A stretch of DNA of 64,000 bases. Origin: UBA2779 sp965232165 (lineage in GTDB: Bacteria; Spirochaetota; Spirochaetia; DSM-2461). Numbering within the stretch: position 1 is the stretch's first letter; each line of letters opens with the position of its first letter. The position numbers and the translations under genes were made by a program. The stretch covers positions 310,001-374,000 of the forward strand of contig CBDDOY010000001.1 in NCBI GenBank assembly GCA_965232165.1, written 5' to 3'. The notes beneath the pieces were generated by a model. The model did not search any database and was not told the origin of the DNA. It saw only the letters and a list, made by a program, of their open reading frames with translations. Below, one piece after another: positions 17,893-26,432 of the stretch.

Positions 17893-17952
17893 CCTCTGAG
17901 TCCTTTCAATTATGTAAATTGCGAACTTGATTGTACGTTATCGAATGCGTAA

Positions 17953-17973
17953 AGCCCTTTTACGTATAATTAC
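17953..17973 (-). repeat. Right terminal inverted repeat of the IS1595-type transposon
   Basis: Inverse of the left end with one mismatch over 19 bases. The direct repeat ATTGTTTT follows at 17974-17981. Confidence 0.8.
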
Positions 17974-18964
17974 ATTGTTTTCAATTTTAATTCTTTCAAA
18001 AATTTATTGTGCTTCTTCGTCTTCTTTTCAATTCGTTCATTGATAGAAGTCAAGCTTTCATTAACCGCATATCAGTCAATTTGCATCTCATCCTCTGCTG
18101 TACTCACAATCTTGAACTGTTCAGGCGGCAGCCATTTTTTTCTTCCATTGAGACTTTTCGAGAATAACGTTCTGTACTTGTAATCTTCTACGATATTTGC
18201 AGTATTCAGTGTTGTGTCGCTTGCCCTTTTCGCAATGCTCACTGGCATTGACGAATAGACCATCATCTTCCTTCTTGCATTTTTTCAGTACCGGAATACA
18301 AACTGGGATACCTGTTGAATAAAAGAGGTTAGAAGGTAAGCCAGTCACTGTGTCAATATTGTTGTCTTTTAATACTTTCAATGGTTTTTCACGAATTCGT
18401 TCTTCTGCACCGCCACGGAATAACACACCATGCGGCAGAATGACAGCCGTTGTTCGTTCTGGCCAAGTTATACATCGTGATGTTGTTCTCTTGTCCGTAG
18501 ATTTTACCCGCCGTTCCGCCGTTGTCTTTGATACGCTTTCTCACGTTCAGCAATAAGGAACCCGAACCGCTGGCAAAGTCCAGTACTTTATCCAGTTTGC
18601 TTTTCTTGCCTGTTGAAGGGTCTTGACGGTCTAAGGTGCCAATCTCAGAAAATATTGCTCCACAGGTGCCGCGGTTTGATGACGTAATGCACTTCTTTAC
18701 GCATCTGATTTTCAAATTCGGGTACATCTTCTTCGTTGGATGCATACCAAAGACCTAGAGGAGTGTGACCGTCAATTTCTGCCTGTTTCAGGCAGGCGGA
18801 ACCCAATTCTTTTTGGCCGATTCTTCGTAGCTGTGCGACAGGCAGCGCAAAAACAAAAACGAGAGCATGTAATCACGGAAATCATCCGCCTTCATGGCGC
18901 TGCTCAAGTCATCTGCTATGGCCCAAGGGGTTTTTCCTAATTTATCTTGATCTTTTTGTGTCAT
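17970..18964 (-). pseudogene. hsdM: Type I restriction-modification methyltransferase subunit, decayed
   Basis: Reading from ATG 18964: MTQKDQDKLGKTPWAIADDL and DDFRDYMLSFLFLRCLS (HsdM N-terminus), a frameshift to ELGSACLKQAEIDGHTPLG and EDVPEFENQMRKEVHYVIKP, another to IFSEIGTLD and VLDFASGSGSLLLNVRKRI (SAM motif), then MLFRGGAEERIREK, NLFYSTGIPVCI, and the C-terminus INERIEKKTKKHNKFLKEL. At least three frame changes, and the catalytic region between SAM motif and RGGAEER is lost, so it is non-functional. The IS1595-type element entered the last codons; removing it restores KTI and a TAA. Confidence 0.88.
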
Positions 18965-18967
18965 CAA

Positions 18968-20002
18968 TTAAGCCAGTTGACGGTTAATATTCTGCAATGC
19001 CTTATTAACGAAATCTGGATTGAAAGACGAAGTTCTTTTTCTATCGCTCCAATTCTTCAGCTCCATCAGAATATCTTCAATTTGGTTTTTTTGTTTCTCT
19101 GTCTTAATGAAATCAATGGTGGAAAGCAGCTCCAAACCAAAAGGCGAATAATAACCCCAAAGGAATTTCTTAGTATTCGCTGTAATCTCTTTGTAAGATT
19201 TATTTTCAGGTAAATCAAGAAGGGCTTGAACTTCTTTTTCAGCATCCATGATTAAACTCAATTCTTCAAAAGGATTTTTGTCTTTAGAGCTGCAGCCCAT
19301 GACATAACTCCCGTTGAGATAATAGAGCACATACCTTACCCTGCCTGAGTATGGTCCATAAAAATTTGGCTTAAAATCGAGCTTAAACGCTTCTTTCGCA
19401 CCAAATTTTTGGAGAAAATAAGCAACTTTTTCCGCTGCAAATTCAGATACAAACTCACCGCTTCGCACCAATTCATAAAGCACCGATAACATCATAGCCC
19501 GGGCGGGCGTGAGTTTAACGCGCTCCTTTCTCAATACTTCTTTTATAGCTGTGGTTGGTTCATACAGGTAGATTTCACATTCCAATTCTTGCAGAGTTTT
19601 TACAATCATAGGTCTAACCTTGTTCCAATTTAGGCCGCCGTTACCTGAGCCTAAGGGCGGAATGGCTATGGATTTGATCTTTCTTCCTTGAATGACTTTG
19701 ACCAATTCTTCAAGACCTTTTTGGATGTACTCATATTCAGAAGGTAAACCCCAATGTGTTTTTGTCGGGAAATTGATTATGGTCTTTCGCCCGGACAATA
19801 AAGACTCTTCTTCTGCGACCAATAATTTGCCAATAGAGAGTTCGTTGCCGGCACAAGCCTCGCGGTATATTTTATAGTTGTGGGGAAATTGATTTTTGAA
19901 CTGCAAGGCAATGCCCTTACCCATTACACCAACGGCATTCACTGTATTGACTAAAGCTTCAGCTTCACTGTCGAGAATATCTCCTTCCACATATTTTATC
20001 AT
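18968..20002 (-). CDS. darG: DarG-type macrodomain antitoxin (DNA ADP-ribosylglycohydrolase)
   Basis: 344 residues. The N-terminal macrodomain (MIKYVEGDILDSEAEALVN, TVNAVGVMGKGIALQFK, IAIPPLGSGNGGLNW) is the type that removes ADP-ribose from thymidine in DNA in the known DarG proteins. The C-terminal half (KLTPARAMMLSVLYELV, FGAKEAFKLDFKPNFYGPYS) resembles the toxin-binding domain. It begins three bases after the darT stop, so they form a coupled pair. It lies between hsdS and hsdM of the type I R-M operon, as cargo. The frame is intact although the surrounding R-M genes are broken, which fits selection to keep the antitoxin. Confidence 0.92.
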   Translation of the reverse strand: MIKYVEGDILDSEAEALVNTVNAVGVMGKGIALQFKNQFPHNYKIYREACAGNELSIGKLLVAEEESLLSGRKTIINFPTKTHWGLPSEYEYIQKGLEELVKVIQGRKIKSIAIPPLGSGNGGLNWNKVRPMIVKTLQELECEIYLYEPTTAIKEVLRKERVKLTPARAMMLSVLYELVRSGEFVSEFAAEKVAYFLQKFGAKEAFKLDFKPNFYGPYSGRVRYVLYYLNGSYVMGCSSKDKNPFEELSLIMDAEKEVQALLDLPENKSYKEITANTKKFLWGYYSPFGLELLSTIDFIKTEKQKNQIEDILMELKNWSDRKRTSSFNPDFVNKALQNINRQLA

Positions 20003-20005
20003 GGC

Positions 20006-20629
20006 CTAAAAATAACTTCCACTATTAGTATAAACTTCCCCTTCAGAAATGCCAAATCCTGTCAATGTGGTCTTAGCATTCTCATTATAAACTACAAAGC
20101 CAAGAATGGCTTCAACGGGTATATCTCCGAGCACCAAAAACTCGGCTTCTTTTCTTCTTTTCAGGTCTAAGTCATTATCGTCCTTCCAGTATTTGGCTTC
20201 TATCGCATTCATGTCCAGTATTTTATCTATTTGATCAATGTCCTTCTTATGGAACTGTGAAGACAACAAGGCCACTGCGTGGCCATTGGTGAATACAAAA
20301 TCTAAATCGGTTTCGAGTATTTTGGCTACTGAACTCACGCAATATACAATTTGTTCAGGAGGAGATGAAGGAACTCCATTAAGACCATTCTGTATAACGT
20401 AAAGCAATGGCATACGAGTGCCAAAATAAAAAGGGATATACTCACCCAGATTTTTCCCATTGTCGAGTGCAAAACCATTGCGTGTAGTAAATAATACAGG
20501 GGCGCCAATGGGAGCGAATGCGGGATCGGCATTTGGAGAGGTTTTATGCGTGATACCATGCGTAAGAATGTGCGGCACATTCTCGATGTGCGTCATTCTA
20601 TACAAGTATATTTTGCTCAAGTCCGGCAT
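20006..20629 (-). CDS. darT: DarT-type DNA ADP-ribosyltransferase toxin, copy 1
   Basis: 207 residues of the DUF4433/DarT family, which attach ADP-ribose from NAD+ to DNA bases and block replication. Family marks: YRMTHIENVPHILTHGI at the N-terminus, LGEYIPFYFGTRMPLLYVI near 63, and RRKEAEFLVLGDIP near 160, with the Glu expected to be catalytic. It starts three bases after the hsdS stop and ends three bases before darG. The DarT2-type thymidine specificity is likely by gene pairing but not provable from sequence. Confidence 0.92.
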   Translation of the reverse strand: MPDLSKIYLYRMTHIENVPHILTHGITHKTSPNADPAFAPIGAPVLFTTRNGFALDNGKNLGEYIPFYFGTRMPLLYVIQNGLNGVPSSPPEQIVYCVSSVAKILETDLDFVFTNGHAVALLSSQFHKKDIDQIDKILDMNAIEAKYWKDDNDLDLKRRKEAEFLVLGDIPVEAILGFVVYNENAKTTLTGFGISEGEVYTNSGSYF

Positions 20630-20632
20630 ACC

Positions 20633-21159
20633 TTAACTCTCAATTTTTGGAAACAATCCTTGCATCAAGCCCTTTTTATGCCGTTGCAATTGCTCAATTT
20701 TTTCTGCTTGTGCATTAATCAAATCATCTGCTGCAGATAAACAGGAAGCAATTTTTTGCTGTTCTTTGAGATTCTCAGGAAATCCAATGACCAGGGTTTC
20801 TAAGGTTGAAAAGCTAATTGCAGGCATAGAGGACAAACCAGATAAATTGTAAATGGAATTCTCCATTCTTTGAAAGGCATAGAACCAAAACTTCGATTGA
20901 AATTCATTTTTGCCTTTCCAGATTAACCGAAATAGGTTATTTGATATTACTCCTTCAAATCCAATAGAAATCAAGCCTGGTGTTCCATAGCGGATCATAA
21001 ATAATTCTTCACTTGAAATGATATGAACCTCGCCTGGATATTCAATATATCTCGGTGGTTCTGTGCTGCTTGTTATATCGATAATCCTGATAAATCTAAC
21101 CAGACCGCCTTCTTGTGAAAGATATTGATTATCTACGGGCACTTTAACCCCTTGTTTAA
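20633..21159 (-). pseudogene. hsdS: Type I R-M specificity subunit, C-terminal fragment
   Basis: About 175 codons of HsdS: second target-recognition domain (YLSQEGGLVRFIRIIDI, FEGVISNNLFRLIWKG) and the C-terminal conserved helix (LKEQQKIASCLSAADDLI, EKIEQLQRHKKGLMQGLFP). The first recognition domain is missing. It is fused in frame through MITE copy 5 to an hsdR fragment, giving one continuous 305-codon frame (20633-21550). Specificity function is not expected. Confidence 0.87.
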
Positions 21160-21320
21160 GGGCACCTCTAAGAAACAGCTTTAGGAAATTGACGAAGAAA
21201 TTTTTTGTCGATACAAGGCGGCAGAAGCGGAGCGTAGCTGGGCTACGTGAGCATTTTGACAACGCAGTAGCGGCAGAAAAGTTCGAGTCAAGAACTAAAT
21301 GGGGTTTTTTAGAGGTGCCC
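21160..21320 (-). mobile_element. Family-A MITE, copy 5 (161 bp)
   Basis: Complete ends. The flanks are TTAA and TTTA, not an exact duplication, so one flank has changed or the copy arrived by recombination. It bridges hsdR and hsdS fragments with an open frame on the minus strand. Confidence 0.92.
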
Positions 21321-21706
21321 TTTATTGATTTGTGATTTTCACCAAACTGTGAACGGCGGCACTCGTCAAAAATGAACACCATTCGTTTGTCGCTCAGAGG
21401 TTCTAATCGCTCTTTGCAGTTTGTCTTGTAAGTGCCATCTGATGCCAGCCCTAATTTTTGCATGGTGGTCACAATTACCTTATCGGCATAGTCGGTAGAA
21501 AGCAAACGCCTGACCAATGTTTCGGTATTGGTGTTTTCTTCCACAGGCATCCTTGAAATTTATTGAACTCCCCACGAGTTTGCCGCTCAAGGTCTTTTCG
21601 GTCAACTGCAAACAGACATTTCTCAATATCGGCATTGTCTTTGCAGGGCAGAAGCTTTGAAGGATGTCCGGGTTTTTCATAATTTATCTTCATCTTTGTG
21701 CCATAA
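21321..21706 (-). pseudogene. hsdM start codons joined to an hsdR internal fragment
   Basis: The first bases from ATG 21706 (ATGGCACAAAGATGAAG) match the start of hsdM at 18964, then jump into HsdR: PSKLLPCKDNADIEKCLFAV, DRKDLERQTRGEFNKFQ, frameshift, YADKVIVTTMQKLGLA, and the motor motif MVFIFDECRRSQFGE. This is about 110 codons of a protein usually near 1000. It shows a deletion fusing a second hsdM to hsdR. Confidence 0.82.
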
Positions 21707-21707
21707 A

Positions 21708-22074
21708 TTAAGCCTGTTGACGGTTAGTATTCTGCCTTGCTGACGAAATTCGGATTGAAGTTTTTTTCTATCGTTCCAATTTTTCGGCTCCATCAAAGTA
21801 TATTCAATTTGTTTTTTCTCTGTCTCAATGAAATCAATGACAGAAGACCGCTCCAAACAAGAAGGTGAATAATAACCCAAAATGAATTTCTTAGTATTCG
21901 CTGCAATCTCTTTGTAAGATTTGTTTTCAGGTAAATCGAGAAAGGCTTGAACTTCTTTTTCAGCATCCATGATTAAACTCAAATGCCCTTACCCATTACA
22001 CCAACGGCATTCACTGTATTGACTGAAGCTTCAGCCTCACAGTCTAGAATATTCCCTTCTGCATATTTTATCAT
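21708..22074 (-). pseudogene. darG copy 2, gutted by internal deletion
   Basis: From ATG 22074 it matches the first ~30 codons of darG copy 1 (up to TVNAVGVMGKG), then jumps to the matching C-terminal segment SLIMDAEKEVQAFLDLPENK. About 0.7 kb, most of the macrodomain and part of the binding domain, is missing. The junction has a 3-base overlap (CAA) with both parental sites, as in microhomology deletion. The rest has further frameshifts. Confidence 0.88.
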
Positions 22075-22077
22075 GGC

Positions 22078-22701
22078 CTAAAAATAACTTTCACTATTAA
22101 TATAAACTGCTTTTTCAGAAATGCCAAATCCTGTCAATATGGTCTTAGCATTCACATTATAAACTACAAAGCCAAGAATGGCTGAAACGGGTATATCTCC
22201 GAGCACCAAAAACTCGGCTTCTTTTCTTATTTTCAGGGCTTTATCTAGGCCCTTCTTCCAGCATTTGGATTTTATCGCATTCATGCCTAGTATTTCTTCT
22301 ATCTGCTCAATGTCCTTCTTATAGAATTGTAACGATTCCGAGGCCATTGCGTGACCATTGGTGAATACAAAATCTAAATCGGTTTCGAGTATTTCGGCCA
22401 CTGAACTCACGCAATATACAATTTGTTCAGGAGAAGATGCAGGAACTCCTTTAAGACCATTTTGTACAACGTAAAGCATTGGCATGCGAGTGCCAAAATA
22501 AAAGGGGATATACTCACCCAATTTTTTCCTATTATCGAGTACAAAACCATTGCGTGTAGTAATTAATACAGGATCACCAATGGGAGTGAATGCGGGATCG
22601 GAATTTGGGGAAGTTTTATGCGTGATTCCATGCGTAAGAATGTGCGGCACATTCTCAATGTGCATCATTCTATACAAGTATATTTTATTCAAGTCCGGCA
22701 T
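22078..22701 (-). CDS. darT: DarT-type DNA ADP-ribosyltransferase toxin, copy 2
   Basis: 207 residues, same length as copy 1 and uninterrupted. It keeps YRMMHIENVPHILTHGI, LGEYIPFYFGTRMPMLYVV and IRKEAEFLVLGDIP with the expected catalytic Glu. Differences cluster between residues 120 and 155. Its own darG is deleted, so if expressed and active it must be held by DarG copy 1, or it is inactivated by a substitution I cannot judge. Together with hsdS, darG and hsdM debris on both sides it marks a duplicated operon segment. Confidence 0.9.
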   Translation of the reverse strand: MPDLNKIYLYRMMHIENVPHILTHGITHKTSPNSDPAFTPIGDPVLITTRNGFVLDNRKKLGEYIPFYFGTRMPMLYVVQNGLKGVPASSPEQIVYCVSSVAEILETDLDFVFTNGHAMASESLQFYKKDIEQIEEILGMNAIKSKCWKKGLDKALKIRKEAEFLVLGDIPVSAILGFVVYNVNAKTILTGFGISEKAVYINSESYF

Positions 22702-22704
22702 ACC

Positions 22705-22821
22705 TTAACTCTCAATTTCTGGAAACAAACCGGGTAATCGGCTTTATCCTAAATGACTTTTTGGCGGGTAATTGTGATTATCAGCAACAGCTCGATTAAA
22801 TTTTCTTCTATTTGATATTCT
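22705..22821 (-). pseudogene. hsdS tail and hsdR head remnants
   Basis: Upstream of darT copy 2, GLFPEIES and TAA (22705) match the end of hsdS. Just before it KEYQIEENLIELL, then unrelated codons and TAG, resembles the HsdR N-terminus. This gives the ancestral order regulator-hsdR-hsdS-darT-darG-hsdM. Confidence 0.6.
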
Positions 22822-22986
22822 TTAGTCCTTCAGACCTTCTTTCAATAAATCTCTCGGATTAACATACAGTATTCTTGCTATCTCACAAAGAACTTCCAAT
22901 CTTGGCTGCTGTCTGCGCTGCACATAACCGTTCGCCATATTATAACTCTTTCCAGTTGTCCAGCCAAGATAATTATTCCATATTGA
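22822..22986 (-). pseudogene. XRE-type helix-turn-helix regulator, C-terminal remnant
   Basis: The minus frame reads WTTGKSYNMANGYVQRRQQP then RLEVLCEIARILYVNPRDLL and KEGLKD stop. This matches the recognition helix and last helices of small XRE repressors that often precede R-M genes. No start codon in frame; the first helices are absent. Confidence 0.6.
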
Positions 22987-23235
22987 CTGCTATATCAAAA
23001 AACAATATGAAGAGTGTCGGTACTATTTTCAGCCAGCGGCGGCTAGGGGAGTTCTTTTCCTGCGGAGGCACGGAGCAGCAAAGGTGCTTGTCCGCAGGAT
23101 CGGTCTTTCTTCGAATGAAGCACAACGGCAAATTGTATGAGCAGCGGCAGATTGCGTGGTACTTTCCTGTCAAACCGCTACGCAGTTTGAGCGGGATACA
23201 AACCTTGATATTGTGCACTTTTCCTGCCCCTGCTT
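22987..23235. other. Unassigned stretch, no gene recognised
   Basis: Frames on both strands are low-complexity shadows without recognisable domains. It is the junction between the R-M operon and the acyltransferase remnant. Confidence 0.4.
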
Positions 23236-23709
23236 ATGGGCACATCTATATTGCCGGAGCAGTCATCGGCCCGACGGGGATTAATAGAAAGGTTGTCAAT
23301 CTTTCATCAAACTCAGGCTGGAGGGCACTGTCCGCAATCTTTGCGTTGCTGTCATGGGCACGGCTATCCATACCCTGGTTATATCCCGATATCAACCGGG
23401 CATTGGCCCCTGTCTCGCCCTGACCGGAATTGTTACGATCACGGAGGGTCTCTTTGGAGAAACCTTGACTCGCTTGGAGATAATGCCTATGGGATTTACC
23501 CCGTTCACTGCTCCATCGCGGCACTGGTACAGTTTGGGCCGCCCTATTCCAGCCTTCCAGGCATTCTTGAAGGGCTGATTGCATCCGGAACACCGCTTGG
23601 ACTATCATGGGCCCTCGTCCTGGGGGTGAGGCAGATTCAGGCCGTCCGCAAAGTGATAGAACAACTCCGAAGGGTTTTTCTAAACCATCATTCGCTCGCC
23701 GCCCTGTAA
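23236..23709 (+). pseudogene. Acyltransferase_3-like gene, 3' remnant
   Basis: The C-terminal part SLGDNAYGIYPVHCSIAALV followed by GLSWALVLGVRQIQAVRKVI is typical of the last two transmembrane helices of OafA-like membrane acyltransferases. Upstream codons are frameshifted, with TM-like pieces in the other two plus frames (WRALSAIFALLSWARLSIPW). No intact start. The matching N-terminal remnant is at 15127. Confidence 0.6.
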
Positions 23710-23855
23710 AAACGATGAATTTCAACCAAATTTAATCCTAATTCCAAGCAAGTCGTCAACAATCACTCGATTCTCAACCAAATACCGTATAAACTTATCG
23801 AAAGTCATTGGCTAATTTTTCTAATTATACTACTGTAGCATCAAATGGAGGCAAC

Positions 23856-25559
23856 ATGGCTTCAAACATGAAAACCGCTGCCGAAGCGATACTCGATGTT
23901 CTCTATAAGAAAGGCGTACGCCAAGTGTTCGGTATCCCCGGCGGTAATTCCATCCCAATCTATGACGCACTCACCCATCACCCCATCGAACTCATACTCA
24001 CCCGCCACGAACAGGGGGCAACCCACATGGCCGACGGTTATGCGCGGTCCAGTGGAAAACCGGGTGTTGTATGCGTTACATCGGGGCCCGGAGCGACCAA
24101 CACCCTGACAGGCATGCTCACAGCGATGATGGATTCCATTCCCATTCTGGTGATTGCAGGCCAATCGATTACACAGAACATCGGTTTGGATGCGTTTCAG
24201 GAGGCCAACATGCTCGGAATGTCTTTCCCTGTGGTAAAACACTCCTATATGATTACCGATCCCAATGATACATCGAGAATCATCAAAGAAGCCCTTCACA
24301 TCGCGACAACGGGGCGCCCTGGACCGGTCCTCATAGACATCCCAAAGAATGTTTCCGCAGCGATGATAGACACCTCCATTGACCCCTCGGAGGATCTGCC
24401 GGGTTACAAGGAATTCCCCCCTATTAAGCCAAAGGACATCAAGCGCGCGGCCGCCTTGATCAACAACTCCCAGAGACCCGTCATCCTTGCCGGTCACGGC
24501 GTCATCCTCTCCAATGCCTCCGAAGAACTCAAACTGCTCGCAGAAAAAATGTCCCTGCCTGTTATCACGACCCTGCTGGGGAAGGGCGGTTTTCCAGACA
24601 CCCATGAGTTATGCCTAGGAATACCCGGCATGCATGGAACGGCATACGCCAATAAAACCCTTTGCGCAAGCGACCTCATCATCGCCATCGGCGCCCGATG
24701 GGACGATAGAATCACCGGTGTGGCAGAAAAATTCTGCGTGAATGCAAGGAAAATACACTTCGATATCGACCCGGCGGAAGTCGGCAAAATCATATCCGTC
24801 GATTGCTCAGTCGTGGGAGATGCGAAGATGGCATTAACCGCACTGCTGCCGCTGCTCAAACCCTTCAACACATCGCCCTGGCTGAAACAGATTGACAAAT
24901 GGCGCCGGAGCTATCCTCTCAAGTATCATAAAGGGGGGAAACTCAGGGCCCAGCATATCATCGAAGAGATGTCCGAAATGATGGGCCCTGAATCGATTGT
25001 CTGCACCGATGTCGGACAGCATCAGATGTGGGCTGCCCAATTCGTCAAGTCCGCCAAGGGCGAAAACTGGCTCACCTCCGGCGGCGCCGGAACCATGGGA
25101 TTCGGCCTCCCTGCAGCCATCGGCGCGCAGATGGCCAGACCGGAAGCCAAGGTTTACACCATCGTCGGGGATGGGTCTTTCCAAATGACATTGTGCGAAC
25201 TTGCTACCGCAGTCGTTCACAAGCTGCCAATTAAGATATTGCTTATCAACAACAACTATTTAGGCATGGTCCGGCAGTGGCAGCAAATGTTTTATGAAAA
25301 TCGTCTAACCGGCGTTGATCTGGAAGGAAACCCCGATTTCATCAAGCTCGCCGCCGCCTATGGCTTGAAGGGATTCAGAGTAAAACGCAGTTCAGATGTT
25401 AGGAAAATACTCAAGGCGGCATTGGAATGGAACGAAGGCCCCTGCCTGATCGAGGCCGTCGTCGAGCAGCATGACAATGTTTTCCCCATGGTACCGGCCG
25501 GAGCAACCTTGGAAGAGATGATTATTGAGGCGCCTAAGAAGCGCAAATCCGAATTATAG
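23856..25559 (+). CDS. ilvB: Acetolactate synthase, large catalytic subunit
   Basis: 567 residues from ATG 23856 (GGAGG at 23847); an earlier in-frame start at 23808 has no ribosome-binding site. ThDP-dependent: condenses pyruvate units to 2-acetolactate for valine, leucine and isoleucine synthesis. Motifs: VFGIPGGNSIPIYDAL, RHEQGATHMADGYAR (cofactor Glu region), SGPGATNTLTG, central FAD-binding domain, and the ThDP motif VGDGSFQMTL...NNNYLGMVRQWQ near 450. The regulatory subunit follows after 11 bases. Confidence 0.96.
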   Translation: MASNMKTAAEAILDVLYKKGVRQVFGIPGGNSIPIYDALTHHPIELILTRHEQGATHMADGYARSSGKPGVVCVTSGPGATNTLTGMLTAMMDSIPILVIAGQSITQNIGLDAFQEANMLGMSFPVVKHSYMITDPNDTSRIIKEALHIATTGRPGPVLIDIPKNVSAAMIDTSIDPSEDLPGYKEFPPIKPKDIKRAAALINNSQRPVILAGHGVILSNASEELKLLAEKMSLPVITTLLGKGGFPDTHELCLGIPGMHGTAYANKTLCASDLIIAIGARWDDRITGVAEKFCVNARKIHFDIDPAEVGKIISVDCSVVGDAKMALTALLPLLKPFNTSPWLKQIDKWRRSYPLKYHKGGKLRAQHIIEEMSEMMGPESIVCTDVGQHQMWAAQFVKSAKGENWLTSGGAGTMGFGLPAAIGAQMARPEAKVYTIVGDGSFQMTLCELATAVVHKLPIKILLINNNYLGMVRQWQQMFYENRLTGVDLEGNPDFIKLAAAYGLKGFRVKRSSDVRKILKAALEWNEGPCLIEAVVEQHDNVFPMVPAGATLEEMIIEAPKKRKSEL

Positions 25560-25570
25560 GAGAAATTTAC

Positions 25571-26068
25571 ATGCCCCCGCTCAAACACACAATTAGCCTT
25601 CTGGTCATTAACAAGCCGGGTGTCCTCACACGCATTTCCCTGGTATTCGCCAGAAGGGGTTACAATATCGACAGCCTAGTCGTATCCCGGGGGCAAACCA
25701 GCAAATACTCTCGGATGACCATTGAGGCAACCGGTAATGAACGCACACTTTGCCTCATGCTTGCCCAGCTCAACCGCTTAGTCGATGTTATTCATGCCGT
25801 CGACCATGCCATCGACAATGTCATTCAGAGGGAATTAGCCTTAGTCAAAGTATCCTGCAAGCCGCAAGAGCGTGCCCAGGTTCTCCAAATCGCCGAAACC
25901 TTCCGCAGTCAAACCGTAGATATCAGCAATGAAACCATCACCTTCCAGATAACTGGCAAGGCATCCAAAGTCGATGCGTTTCAGAAGATGATGGAACCAT
26001 TTGGAATCCTGGAACTCATGCGAACCGGCAAAGTTGTGATGAGCCGCGGCCCCGAAATGACAGCCTGA
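25571..26068 (+). CDS. ilvN: Acetolactate synthase, small regulatory subunit
   Basis: 165 residues. The N-terminal ACT domain (TISLLVINKPGVLTRISLVF, RRGYNIDSLVVS) binds valine for feedback control in the known enzyme; the C-terminal domain (QVLQIAETFRSQTVDIS, FQKMMEPFGILELMRTGKV) activates the large subunit. Typical length. AGGAG seven bases before ATG. In operon with ilvB. Confidence 0.96.
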   Translation: MPPLKHTISLLVINKPGVLTRISLVFARRGYNIDSLVVSRGQTSKYSRMTIEATGNERTLCLMLAQLNRLVDVIHAVDHAIDNVIQRELALVKVSCKPQERAQVLQIAETFRSQTVDISNETITFQITGKASKVDAFQKMMEPFGILELMRTGKVVMSRGPEMTA

Positions 26069-26140
26069 TTATTGAGGCGGCCTCGAATACAGTTTCTTTT
26101 ACTCTCAATCTTTTGAAGAGAATCCCAATGTAATGTGATG

Positions 26141-26277
26141 ATTAAAAATCAATATTTGGGCGCAACCCTTCGGGTCGGGCTTTCCGCTCCAATGCCTTAA
26201 TCCGGCTGCCCCCCTCCGGCTCATTGCCAATCGCCGGGGCAGCCGGCGGCATTTCCGTTTCAATCCCTTGCGCCTAA
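26141..26277 (+). repeat. Family-B repeat, copy B3
   Basis: Full-length copy with AAAAATCAATATTTGGGCG, CCTTCGGGTCGGGCTTTCC, CTCATTGCCAATCGCCGGGG and CAATCCCTTGCGCC. It lies 70 bases after ilvN. Confidence 0.92.
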
Positions 26278-26290
26278 AGTCAATTGGAAA

Positions 26291-26432
26291 TTTATTATGC
26301 AAAGCAGCACCTCAGAACTCAGGATTCAAAAACCATATCAGGGCTTTCCGCTCCAATGCCTTAATCCGGCAGCCTGTTCCCGGCTCATTGCCAATCGCGG
26401 GGGGCAGCCGACGGCATTTCCGTTTCAATCCC
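26291..26432 (+). repeat. Family-B tail plus partial copy B4
   Basis: An AT-rich tail (TTTATTATGCAAAGCAGCAC ...) also seen after copies at 31.0 and 45.7 kb, then a second B core lacking its first 30 bases. It abuts and ends the surface-protein fragment, giving that frame its last codons and stop. Confidence 0.85.

Larger units (their letters stand above)
15327..17973 (-). mobile_element. IS1595-family transposon carrying a type II restriction-modification pair
   Basis: Imperfect terminal inverted repeats AATTATACGGAAAAGGGCT (15331-15349) and, on the minus strand, AATTATACGTAAAAGGGCT (17971-17953) match at 18 of 19 positions, with ATTGTTTT directly repeated outside. Inside, all on the minus strand, are an IS1595-type transposase, a DNA adenine methyltransferase whose ATG overlaps the transposase stop (TAATG), and a nuclease gene whose stop codon lies in the left inverted repeat. 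This arrangement shows the two genes are cargo, not chance neighbours. The element sits at the very 3' end of a type I hsdM gene. A family-A MITE has since inserted between the two cargo genes. Confidence 0.82.

Noticed and set aside
18740..18940. Plus-strand frame opposite hsdM
   Set aside because: Antisense shadow of the frameshifted hsdM.
23246..23725. 159-codon minus frame opposite the acyltransferase 3' remnant
   Set aside because: The plus strand shows a recognisable acyltransferase C-terminus; the minus frame is a shadow.
23862..24605. 247-codon minus frame inside ilvB
   Set aside because: Antisense to a complete and conserved ilvB.
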